DNA of 9,271 bases from an uncultured Oscillospiraceae bacterium (GCA_934661135.1 CAKUJA010000082.1:1-9271); one strand, 5' to 3'; shown: positions 1 through 5,589, counted from the first letter of the stretch. A program made the numbers and translations. The notes: generated by a model not told the origin, from the sequence alone.

Positions 1-381
1 GGGCAGGTCAGGCCAGAAATAGACGGTTTCAAAGGCCGTCACCGCATCGAACCAGTTGTCCGCAAACATCATATCCGCCACGCTGCCTTGCAGAACGGCG
101 CAGCGTCCCTCCGCGATGGCGGCCTCGTTGACCTTTTTCGACTTCTCCACGCTGACGGGCGAATAGTCGATGCCCTTGACGACGCCCTGTGGGCATTTTT
201 TCAGCAGCCGTCGGATGTTCGCCCCGCCGCCGCAGCCGCAGTCCAGCACCCTGGCGTCCGGCGCGACATTCAGAAACCGAAGCCCCCACCGTGCCACGGG
301 ACTGTGACCCAGATTCATCATGGCGACCATAATTTTTCCGCCAAAGCCAACAGGCTTGCGGGTATTTTCAAAGAATGACAT
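1..381 (-). CDS. Class I SAM-dependent methyltransferase, partial (C-terminus beyond window)
   Basis: The 127 readable codons form the N-terminal half of a Rossmann-fold methyltransferase, which moves a methyl group from S-adenosylmethionine to a substrate I cannot name. Motif I reads VLDCGCGGG (residues about 45-53), the glycine-rich SAM loop. The acidic residue of GIDYS (D72) would bind the ribose hydroxyls. GSVADMMFADNWFDAVTAFETVYFWPDL follows the usual motif II order, split here as GSVADMMF, then FDAVTAFET. The start is fixed by a GGAGGTG site about 5 nt upstream of ATG, lying inside the end of the preceding gene. Only one base separates that gene's TGA from this ATG, so the two are probably translationally coupled and act together. 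The open frame runs off the left edge without a stop. It resembles UbiE-like small-molecule methyltransferases; the substrate is unknown. Confidence 0.88.
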   Translation of the reverse strand, partial: MSFFENTRKPVGFGGKIMVAMMNLGHSPVARWGLRFLNVAPDARVLDCGCGGGANIRRLLKKCPQGVVKGIDYSPVSVEKSKKVNEAAIAEGRCAVLQGSVADMMFADNWFDAVTAFETVYFWPDLP

Positions 382-382
382 A

Positions 383-997
383 TCACACCTCCGATTTCAC
401 ACATTCGGCATAGGTCAACGGGAATGAAGCTTTCAGCACGACGCTTTTCCGCACCGTCCAGCCGTTTTGCCGCAGGAAGCGCAGGTATTCCTCGCTCGTC
501 CACTTGCTGTGGAGAGGGAAACCCGCCAGCTTCATAAAAAATGCCCTGACCTTGCCGGAAAAAGAATTTCCCGCGTGGGTAAAGGTCGGCGCGATGAGCA
601 CGCCGCCGTCCTTCAGCACCCGTCTGATCTCTTGTAGGGCTTTCTCTGGCTGCGGCACGATGTGCAGCGCGTTGGACACGATCACCACGTCGAAGGACTT
701 GTCTGCATAGGGCAGGCGGAACATATCCTGCACGGAAAAGTGCAGCCTCGCAGATTGATTGTCCCGCTTGGCCTCGGCGATCATCTCCGCAGAGACGTCT
801 GTCGCCTCAATGTGCGCCGCTGCGCGCACAATGTTTTTTGCGATCAGTCCCGTGCCGGTCGCCAGCTCCAGCACCGTTTTGGCTTTCACGACTGGCCGGA
901 GCAGCGCATAGATCTTCTCATACGCCGCCCGATCTTTTCGCATAAAGCGGTCGTAACGACCGGCATTTTTGTCCCAGAAGTCCTTGTGTTCCTGCAT
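383..997 (-). CDS. Class I SAM-dependent methyltransferase (UbiE/Methyltransf_11-like), 204 aa
   Basis: This is a complete small cytosolic methyltransferase. Motif I is VLELATGTG (residues about 42-50), the ribose-binding acid is in EATDVS (D67), the adenine-region acid is in VQDMF (D91), and LKDGGVLI (about 129-136) is the post-III strand typical of Methyltransf_11. The C-terminal part is shorter and more divergent. An ATG 9 nt further upstream (1006) is also in frame, but the AGAAAGGA ribosome site abuts it with no spacing. It sits 9 nt before the ATG at 997, so I chose 997. The TGA is one base from the start of the next methyltransferase, indicating a two-gene unit. Two GTTAG-N6-CTAAC palindromes lie directly upstream, and a TetR gene lies upstream on the same strand, so TetR control is likely. 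The substrate is not readable from sequence. Confidence 0.9.
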   Translation of the reverse strand: MQEHKDFWDKNAGRYDRFMRKDRAAYEKIYALLRPVVKAKTVLELATGTGLIAKNIVRAAAHIEATDVSAEMIAEAKRDNQSARLHFSVQDMFRLPYADKSFDVVIVSNALHIVPQPEKALQEIRRVLKDGGVLIAPTFTHAGNSFSGKVRAFFMKLAGFPLHSKWTSEEYLRFLRQNGWTVRKSVVLKASFPLTYAECVKSEV

Positions 998-1016
998 CGC
1001 TGTCATTCCTTTCTGC

Positions 1017-1068
1017 GTTAGATTAACCTAACCGATGCGCGCATCCGAGAGGTTAGATGACGCTAACC
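1017..1068. promoter_or_regulatory. Tandem operator-like palindromes GTTAG-N6-CTAAC before the methyltransferase pair
   Basis: Two palindromes share the form GTTAG-N6-CTAAC: 1017-1032 (spacer ATTAAC) and 1052-1067 (spacer ATGACG, arms extend to GGTTAG/CTAACC at 1051-1068). Their centres are 35 bp apart. A perfect 12-bp palindrome, GATGCGCGCATC (1034-1045), lies between them. The right-hand edge of the site nearest the gene is about 20 nt from the methyltransferase start, where a bound protein would block initiation. I see no convincing -35/-10 pair here, so the promoter itself is not placed. The neighbouring TetR protein is the obvious candidate ligand, by inference. Confidence 0.6.
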
Positions 1069-1084
1069 GCTGCGCCTTGGAAAA

Positions 1085-1100
1085 GCCGCATCTCTGCGGC
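1085..1100 (-). terminator. Probable short terminator hairpin after the TetR gene
   Basis: Read on the minus strand, 7 nt past the TetR stop, GCCGCA and TGCGGC form a 6-bp GC-rich stem with a GAGA loop, followed by TTTTCC. The T-run is only four long, so termination may be partial. It separates the TetR transcript from the methyltransferase operator region. Confidence 0.5.
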
Positions 1101-1107
1101 CTTCCGC

Positions 1108-1686
1108 TTATTCAAATAGCTCCCTGCAAGCACCGTACACCAACGTTTCCAGCACCTTCGGATACAATTCTCCGATCTGCTCCTTGTGGGAAACAGTCAA
1201 GATCAGTCCCCGTACCGTCGCGGCAGCTAAAGAGATGCCGCAATTCGGCACAAGGTCATATTTCTCCAAAAGTAGACGGATGTGCGTCTCATCATCGTGG
1301 TAATGCACGTTTTTGATGTCCTCCGGCAATCTCTGCAAAAGCAGCTTTGCATCGTTTTCGATGAAAACCATGTCGCCGGTATCGGACAGCCGCCGACAGA
1401 CGGCAAGAACCGCCTTTGCCGCGCGCTCGGGCGGCGGCAAGCTGTCAGCTTCGCTCAGTGCATGGTCAGCCACTCTGTAAAGCTCGGAGTGAATGTTCTC
1501 CAAAACCGCGAAGAAAAGCATTTCCTTGGATTCGTAGAATTTATAGAACGAGCCTTTTGCAATGCCGACCGCCTTCGTCAGCTGATCCACGGAGGTTTTC
1601 TTCATCCCCAGCGTGACAGCGCAATGTCTTGTTTCCTTCAGCAACGCCTTGCGGAGCTGCTCGGTCTCGTAATCGGTAAAAGCCAA
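1108..1686 (-). CDS. TetR/AcrR family transcriptional regulator, 192 aa
   Basis: This is a one-component repressor-type DNA-binding protein. The N-terminal helix-turn-helix spans about residues 31-52 (TSVDQLTKAVGIAKGSFYKF, continuing YESKEML), with the hallmark GxxKGxFYxxYxSKExL pattern. The remainder is the helical ligand-binding and dimerisation region, which is too variable to predict a ligand. A GTG at 1692 is in frame but lies one base after the AAGGAGG site. A TTG at 1686 has a 7-nt spacing, so TTG 1686 is the better start. The gene has its own promoter (TTGCAA, 17 bp, TATAAT) with a palindrome overlapping it, suggesting autoregulation. The methyltransferase pair downstream on the same strand, preceded by operator-like palindromes, is the likely regulon. 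Family assignment is firm; ligand and targets are inference. Confidence 0.92.
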   Translation of the reverse strand: MAFTDYETEQLRKALLKETRHCAVTLGMKKTSVDQLTKAVGIAKGSFYKFYESKEMLFFAVLENIHSELYRVADHALSEADSLPPPERAAKAVLAVCRRLSDTGDMVFIENDAKLLLQRLPEDIKNVHYHDDETHIRLLLEKYDLVPNCGISLAAATVRGLILTVSHKEQIGELYPKVLETLVYGACRELFE

Positions 1687-1701
1687 GCCCACGCCTCCTT
1701 G

Positions 1702-1733
1702 AATATGACCGCTTTGGTTCTTTCGGTCATATT
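1702..1733. promoter_or_regulatory. Operator-like palindrome AATATGACC-N14-GGTCATATT over the TetR -10 and start site
   Basis: Two perfect 9-bp arms, AATATGACC (1702-1710) and GGTCATATT (1725-1733), flank 14 bp. The right arm overlaps the TATAAT box and the predicted start point lies in the spacer, so a bound dimer pair would occlude the promoter. Because only part would be transcribed, a DNA operator is likelier than an RNA hairpin. It differs in sequence from the GTTAG-N6-CTAAC sites. Confidence 0.6.
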
Positions 1734-1759
1734 ATACCGCGCTTCGTTCTGCTTTGCAA
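1731..1759 (-). promoter_or_regulatory. Promoter of the TetR gene
   Basis: On the minus strand, TTGCAA (1759-1754) is separated by exactly 17 bp from a perfect TATAAT (1736-1731). Transcription would begin near 1724 and give a leader of about 38 nt that contains the AAGGAGG site. This is a good sigma-A type promoter with a slightly off-consensus -35. Confidence 0.7.
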
Positions 1760-1779
1760 GGGGTTCAGGAAAAAACTCG

Positions 1780-2061
1780 CCAATCAAAAAGAATGTAGTG
1801 CTGCAAAGAGAAACGACGGAATTCCGGCAATTTGGGTGCATACTGCACCTTCCAGTCCCGCAGCACATGAGCATAGATGTGCTTGACAGCGCAGAATCCT
1901 CCGGCAGCCGGATCATTCTGCTCAATGAGGGTGTCAGCTTTGTCAAGCGGAATATGAAAACGCGCTGGAAGAAAACCGCCGATTCCCGTGTTGAGATGCC
2001 CGACTACTGCGAACGAAGCGTTTTTTGAGGTGCTTTTCAATGCGCTGATCCATCGGGATTA
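1780..2061 (+). pseudogene. Remnant of a RecG-like/AAA_4 ATP-binding regulator gene, frameshifted and truncated
   Basis: This is the only plus-strand coding signal. One frame gives IDVLDSAESSGS, LLNEGVSFVKRNMKTRWKK, then SRVEMPDYCERSVF and a stop. The next frame continues immediately with EVLFNALIHRDYY. Together they match the conserved core of the putative transcriptional regulators often annotated as RecG-like ATP-dependent helicases (AlbA_2/AAA_4 with a HATPase-like C-terminal part), whose signature is E.lvNAliHRDY. The shift is explained by one extra T in the T6 run at 2021-2026. Homology ends right after HRDY, near 2061, where the oppositely oriented secreted-protein gene also ends. The part before about 1860 is degenerate and the left boundary is approximate. 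No start, N-terminal domain or C-terminal half is present, so this is a dead fragment. Family recognition is from memory of the motif. Confidence 0.68.
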
Positions 2062-2433
2062 CTACACACTACTCACCACAGGTGCAAGGTCACCATTCGC
2101 TGGTAAATAGACGATATTATAAGAACTCGGGTTTTCTTCAGCTGATAAGACCGCAAATTCGCCACTCAATCCACTCAGTTCAAATTCAATCGCCCATTTT
2201 TTGCTTGCGCTGAAAGTAACCGGAGTAGCCAGCTTAAGGATTGCGTTCGTGCCAGTCATGACCCCGTTTTCTACATCTACGCTGCCAGAAATAACCTTCA
2301 GCGCATTTTCTTCGCTGCCTTCCTCATTGGTAATGGTATCTTCGCTGCCCGCGGTATATGTCTTTGCAGATACGGGCGCCAACAGTGAGAGAACCATTGC
2401 AATGACCAAGAAAAGCAAACTTAACTTTTTCAT
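2062..2433 (-). CDS. Small secreted protein, probably a 3'-truncated LamG/ConA-like domain, 123 aa
   Basis: Residues 1-23 (MKKLSLLFLVIAMVLSLLAP then VSA) are a clear Sec signal peptide with a likely cut after VSA. The rest is acidic and beta-rich: VISGSVDVENGVMTGTNAI, then LATPVTFSASKKWAIEFELSG. This resembles the first strands of a concanavalin/laminin-G jelly roll, but it is too short for a whole domain (about 150-200 residues usual). An in-frame upstream ATG at 2496 overlaps the preceding gene. The start at 2433 has AAAGGGAG about 10 nt upstream and gives a perfect signal peptide. The gene begins 22 nt after the SGNH hydrolase, so the two are an operon. The frame ends in SSV and TAG exactly where the plus-strand RecG-like remnant begins, suggesting the 3' end was lost in a rearrangement. 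The LamG-like call is weak; secretion is firm. Confidence 0.65.
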   Translation of the reverse strand: MKKLSLLFLVIAMVLSLLAPVSAKTYTAGSEDTITNEEGSEENALKVISGSVDVENGVMTGTNAILKLATPVTFSASKKWAIEFELSGLSGEFAVLSAEENPSSYNIVYLPANGDLAPVVSSV

Positions 2434-2455
2434 CTTTATTTTTCTCCCTTTCTTT

Positions 2456-4087
2456 TTATTTGCTGAAATGCCAGCGGTACCATGCACCGGAGACACATTT
2501 CACGGGATAGCTTGCAAGCGTTCTTCCGCCTTGCTTCACCTGGATCTCACCCGTGCCACCAGCGACACACTGGTAGACAAAGGCATTTTCCGACGTGCGC
2601 TGCAGCGCATTGCCTGTGCATACGATCTCAAGGTCGTTCACACTGACCGGATTTGGCATGAGCGTCAGTTCGAGTGTTTCTCCCGGCGTCATCACAAGCG
2701 TTTGCGCAGGATCGATTGCTTTACCATCTCGTTTGGTAACGACAACGCTTTGTGCGCTGCTCTGACCATAGAGCGAAGAAACCAGATTGTGAGCCATATC
2801 CTTGCCGATCTCGTTATAGCCTACCTGACGATAATGCGAAATGTCACCAAATACGGTATCTGCGCCATAATCCTGTTTATCCGCTGATTCCCGCGGGGCA
2901 CTGCCGCCGCGACGAGTCGGGAGCTGGATAGCGCCGCTGTGCGTAGGATAGTCGACGGTGCCGCTCGGATACTTGCCTTCAAAATATGCCCGAACACCAG
3001 CGTCAGAACCCCACTGCCGCCCAATATCGGTTGTAATATAGATATCGGAATATGCAGCACTCGTTCCCATGTAGTAGTTGACGATTTTGGCATTGTTCAG
3101 CGCAGTTGTATTTACGCTCTGCCAGAACGGTGTGATTCCAAGGAAGTCTACTGTTTTGTTGACCCCACCGATTGTCGTCTGAAACTCGCTCTTAAAGCCA
3201 TTCCACATGGACAGATACTTCTCGGTGTAGTCGTCAATGGTCAGGTTTTCATCGCCGTTCGCTGCCGAATGATTGATAATGCCCATGTGCTTGAGTTCAT
3301 AATGTCCCGCCGTCACTTCCTGGCGTAGAACCTTTTCAGCAGCTTTAAACAGAGCAACCGCCCGCCAGAAATTATTATGACTGCTATCAGTCAGGCTGGG
3401 CAACCAATACTTTTGCAGACAGGTTCCACTGCGCGCAGCATTCAATACCCAAATCTTTTCGCCGGTCAACTGGTTCCAATAATAGGCGAATGCACTGTCC
3501 TCACCCTGCACGCCGCTGCCGGCCGACGTAAAGGCATTGATATCCGCGGCTGCGATGTGATCGCCGGCATAGCCAAGTGCGGCGGGCACATAGGTTGCAG
3601 CATTTTCAACTGTTAATTCTCCTGCTTTGGCATAGGTGCTGTAAGCTTGACCGGCTTCGCAAACAACGGACTCTGTTGGATTCCCTTTTTCTCCGGCACC
3701 GAGACTATGACCGGTAACCATAACTAAGCTGATTGGTGCAGCCGTTACTTGAATCGTGACCGAATAGCTTACACCCTCTTTTGAAAAGGTTGCCATGCAG
3801 GTTCCGCAGCCCGTTGCGATCAACTGATTATCGACTTGGGTAATGACGGCATCATCCGGTTCATTTGTACCAGCCTTTTTTGAGTCGCATTGCTGATCAC
3901 CAAGGCTCACCTGATACTCCCCGACCGGGAATCGGTCATCATAATACAGCCGCAGCGAGCCTGTATTCGCCGTCTCGTCTAATACCATCTGCCGCACAGA
4001 ATATGGATCATTCGCAGCCGACGTGATCGGAACAAGCATCGTTACCATGGCAAGCGTTAGTATTATCGCGAATGCTTTCTTTTTCAC
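2456..4087 (-). CDS. Secreted SGNH/GDSL-type hydrolase with flanking Ig-like regions, 543 aa
   Basis: The protein begins KKK plus a hydrophobic stretch ending ITSAA (residues 1-25), a Sec signal peptide, so it acts outside the cell. Residues about 30-118 look like a beta-rich Ig-like region. The hydrolase follows: VMVTGHSLGAG (block I, nucleophile S128), LNAARSGT (block II, G221), IINHSAANGDEN (block III, N272 or N277), and GDISHYRQVGYNEIG (block V, D415 and H418 in DxxH). This order matches SGNH carbohydrate or sialate O-acetylesterases. The likely reaction is removal of acyl groups from a glycan. Residues about 447-533 form another Ig-like/BIG2-like region. Eight cysteines remain after the signal peptide. 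The chosen GTG (4087) follows AAGGAAG with 8-nt spacing; the frame stays open to an ATG at 4183 without a ribosome site. An invertible-promoter-like segment lies 97 nt upstream. Substrate unknown. Confidence 0.75.
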   Translation of the reverse strand: MKKKAFAIILTLAMVTMLVPITSAANDPYSVRQMVLDETANTGSLRLYYDDRFPVGEYQVSLGDQQCDSKKAGTNEPDDAVITQVDNQLIATGCGTCMATFSKEGVSYSVTIQVTAAPISLVMVTGHSLGAGEKGNPTESVVCEAGQAYSTYAKAGELTVENAATYVPAALGYAGDHIAAADINAFTSAGSGVQGEDSAFAYYWNQLTGEKIWVLNAARSGTCLQKYWLPSLTDSSHNNFWRAVALFKAAEKVLRQEVTAGHYELKHMGIINHSAANGDENLTIDDYTEKYLSMWNGFKSEFQTTIGGVNKTVDFLGITPFWQSVNTTALNNAKIVNYYMGTSAAYSDIYITTDIGRQWGSDAGVRAYFEGKYPSGTVDYPTHSGAIQLPTRRGGSAPRESADKQDYGADTVFGDISHYRQVGYNEIGKDMAHNLVSSLYGQSSAQSVVVTKRDGKAIDPAQTLVMTPGETLELTLMPNPVSVNDLEIVCTGNALQRTSENAFVYQCVAGGTGEIQVKQGGRTLASYPVKCVSGAWYRWHFSK

Positions 4088-4119
4088 AGCCTTCACTTCC
4101 TTTTGAGTTTTTATATAAA

Positions 4120-4132
4120 AGCGATGATCGCT
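4120..4132. promoter_or_regulatory. 13-bp palindrome in the hydrolase leader
   Basis: AGCGATGATCGCT is a perfect palindrome around one central base. It lies about 33 nt upstream of the hydrolase GTG, next to an AT-rich TATATAAAA stretch with no credible -35. It may be an operator or a small leader hairpin; there is no further support. Confidence 0.3.
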
Positions 4133-4311
4133 GAGTTCTCCGCGGGCTGGATCTGCCTTGTTTCGTGCCACGCTTTTTGGCATGGACAGAATCCATATTC
4201 CGTTCTACCGCTTGCCGCGGAGCGAGATGAGAACCATGATGAACTAGAGAAACGCTCCCTTGAAACGCAGGCTAAACGACCAACGAAAAGGAAAAATACG
4301 CACAAAAGCAT

Positions 4312-4340
4312 AGTCTCAAAAAACCGAGCTTTTTGAGACT
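4312..4340 (+). terminator. Hairpin with one-sided T-run at the exact centre of the inverted segment
   Basis: AGTCTCAAAAA (4312-4322) and TTTTTGAGACT (4330-4340) form a perfect 11-bp stem with a 7-nt loop. A run of six T follows at 4344-4349, so it should terminate rightward transcription. Leftward readthrough meets only ATGCTTTTG, a poor T-run. It lies upstream of the rightward promoter and would insulate it. After inversion it would occupy the same coordinates but stop leftward transcription, including that from the recombinase gene. Confidence 0.6.
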
Positions 4341-4370
4341 GGATTTTTTGCGCGCGAAAACAGGCTGCTA

Positions 4371-4399
4371 TTGATTTCTGACATATTTTGTGCTATATT
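4371..4399 (+). promoter_or_regulatory. Rightward promoter inside the invertible segment
   Basis: TTGATT (4371-4376), a 17-bp spacer and TATATT (4394-4399), with TGTGC just before the -10 giving an extended -10 TG. Short inverted arms CTGCTAT (4365-4371) and ATAGCAG (4408-4414) bracket it, perhaps a regulator site. As sequenced it reads into the 3' end of the recombinase gene as antisense. If the segment inverts, the -10 falls at about 4253-4258 and reads left toward the hydrolase. Confidence 0.5.
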
Positions 4400-4446
4400 T
4401 CCAATAGATAGCAGTACGGAATATTGTGCTCTGCTGGTACAGACAT

Positions 4447-4468
4447 GGACAGAATATGGATTCTGTCC
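4447..4468. repeat. Right crossover-like site: GGACAGAAT-ATGG-ATTCTGTCC palindrome
   Basis: This is a 9-bp perfect inverted repeat with a 4-nt centre, which extends outward to ACAT/ATGT (4443-4473) with one unpaired T. It contains the right copy of the 17-bp repeat, and its last base is the first base of the recombinase stop codon. No T-run follows on either strand, so it is not a terminator. The paired arms fit a two-monomer recombinase binding site. Confidence 0.6.
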
Positions 4469-5313
4469 TATGTGATCAGGCCCAGCCGGTCGAGCTGGCG
4501 CTGGTGCTCCGCGCCGCTCTCGACGAGATAGATGCGCGTCGTTTCAATCGAGCTGTGGCCGAGCATATCCGCGAGCTTCACAATGTCGTGATATACGCGG
4601 TAGTACGCCGTCGCAAACAGATGCCGCAGATTGTGCGGAAACACCTTCGACGGCGCGACGCCCGCCCTGCGGCAGAGCCGCTTCATGGCGTTCCAGATCT
4701 GCCGCCTGTCCATGCTTTTTCCGCCCGTGGCGAGAAAAATCTCGCCGTGGGCGATTTTTTGCTTTTTGGCGTATTTCAGCAGCTTGCGGCAGAGCTTCGC
4801 GGGCAGCAGAATCGTGCGGATCTTGCCCTTCAATGTGATCTCGGCGCGGCCGCACTGTGCGGCCTCCACGGTGAGAAACTTCACCTCGCTGACGCGGATA
4901 CCGGTCGCGCAGAGGCTCTCCATCAGCAGCGCAAGCCGCGCGTCGCCGGAATTTTTTGCGGCGGCGAGTAGGCGGGCATACTCTGCGCGTGTCAGCTCGC
5001 GCTCCGGTGCGCGGAAGATGCAGCGCTGGACTTTCAGAAATTTTGCGCGGCAGTCCTCCCAGCCGAGGAAGCGGAACAGGCCGTTCAGCGCGGCAAGCGC
5101 GGTGTTGACGGTAGACGGGGCCTGATGCTGCCCGGCCAGATGCGCCTTCCATTCCGTCACGGCATCCTTTGTGACCGCCGCGCCGCCCAGCCACGCGGCG
5201 AAGGCTCGGATGCTGCGCAGATATTTTTCCCGCGTAGCATCGGCTCGCTCCTCCTGCCGCAGCCAGCGGTCGTAGTCCGCAAGTATGGATGCAGATAACT
5301 TTCTCTCGTTCAT
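4468..5313 (-). CDS. Tyrosine recombinase/site-specific integrase (XerC/D-like), 281 aa
   Basis: This enzyme catalyses site-specific DNA strand exchange through a covalent 3'-phosphotyrosine. Residues about 8-100 are the SAM-like core-binding domain (YDRWLRQEER to NGLFRFLGW). The catalytic domain carries R140 (ATGIRVSE), a lysine at 162 or 164 (LKGKIRT), H227 and R230 (PHNLRHLFA), H253 (LGHSSIETTRIYL) and nucleophile Y262. All expected residues are present and the length is normal for a Xer-size enzyme, so it should be active. GTG at 5328 is in frame but codes through the GGGAGGGA ribosome site; ATG 5313, about 6 nt after that site, is the start. It stands alone with no excisionase or phage genes nearby, and its stop codon touches the inverted repeat. 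It is therefore the likely inversion enzyme for that segment rather than a prophage integrase. Chromosome-dimer resolution is less likely. Confidence 0.93.
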   Translation of the reverse strand: MNERKLSASILADYDRWLRQEERADATREKYLRSIRAFAAWLGGAAVTKDAVTEWKAHLAGQHQAPSTVNTALAALNGLFRFLGWEDCRAKFLKVQRCIFRAPERELTRAEYARLLAAAKNSGDARLALLMESLCATGIRVSEVKFLTVEAAQCGRAEITLKGKIRTILLPAKLCRKLLKYAKKQKIAHGEIFLATGGKSMDRRQIWNAMKRLCRRAGVAPSKVFPHNLRHLFATAYYRVYHDIVKLADMLGHSSIETTRIYLVESGAEHQRQLDRLGLIT

Positions 5314-5353
5314 GGCAGTCCCTCCCACAAATCGTTCTTTGATTCAGGAGGTC

Positions 5354-5359
5354 ATTATA
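5354..5359 (-). promoter_or_regulatory. Candidate -10 element of the recombinase gene
   Basis: A perfect TATAAT on the minus strand lies 41 nt before the ATG, giving a start near 5347. No recognisable -35 exists at 16-18 bp spacing, so basal expression may be weak or need an activator. The rest of 5360-5473 holds nothing else I can support. Confidence 0.35.
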
Positions 5360-5473
5360 CTGCATCCTCTGGCCTGGATGCCGACACAAGCAGAACAGCA
5401 GAACCGAAGCCTGAATGCAATTCGCATTTTTATTGCAGGACTTCAAAGCGTAAACCAGCAGACTTTTGGGCAA

Positions 5474-5511
5474 AAGAGAAGTCCTTCCGGTTTCCCGGAA
5501 GGACTTCTCTT
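5474..5511 (-). terminator. Strong terminator hairpin after pepD
   Basis: AAGAGAAGTCCTTCCGG (5474-5490) and its exact complement (5495-5511) form a 17-bp perfect stem with a 4-nt loop. Read on the minus strand, the stem runs into a T-run (CTCTTTTGCCC). It lies about 80 nt past the pepD stop and upstream of the recombinase gene, and would end the flavodiiron/pepD transcript. Confidence 0.75.
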
Positions 5512-5589
5512 GCTCTGCGCGGTATTTTGTTGTTGTCCTTGTGCGTGTTCGCCTTTTGGAAGGGCGGTTTTTGCGTTAAAATGGGGAGG

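Larger units (their letters stand above)
4184..4468. repeat. Putative inverton: 17-bp perfect inverted repeats enclosing a 251-bp promoter segment
   Basis: GGACAGAATCCATATTC (4184-4200) recurs exactly in reverse complement at 4452-4468. The right copy overlaps the stop codon of the tyrosine recombinase. The left copy lies 97 nt upstream of the secreted hydrolase start. Inside are a promoter facing right (4371-4399) and a hairpin with a T-run on its right side (4312-4340). Tyrosine recombinases act at two short inverted arms around a 6-8 bp spacer. Both copies contain GGACAGA followed by the asymmetric core ATCCATAT, in opposite orientations, so recombination would invert the segment. No gene is supported within it. 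Inversion itself is inference. Confidence 0.65.

Noticed and set aside
1765..2040. Minus-strand 91-codon frame over the RecG-like remnant
   Set aside because: It is the mirror of the plus-strand motif region (SFVKRNMKTRWKK, NALIHRDY). It has no ribosome site and no recognisable domain.
3205..3215. Third copy of the recombinase arm ACATGGACAGA inside the hydrolase gene
   Set aside because: It lacks the ATCCATAT core and a second arm, and it encodes ordinary residues (a Met-Trp region). Probably a chance 11-mer match.
4088..4183. N-terminal extension of the secreted hydrolase to ATG 4183
   Set aside because: It would bury the signal peptide 32 residues inside. The ATG has no ribosome site, whereas GTG 4087 has one at proper spacing.
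4103..4336. Small open frames within the invertible segment on both strands
   Set aside because: No ribosome sites, frames cross the inverted repeat and the hairpin, and translations show no family or signal peptide.
4447..4468. Palindrome after the recombinase as a transcription terminator
   Set aside because: No T-run on either strand, and its sequence is shared with the distant left repeat, so a recombination site explains it better.
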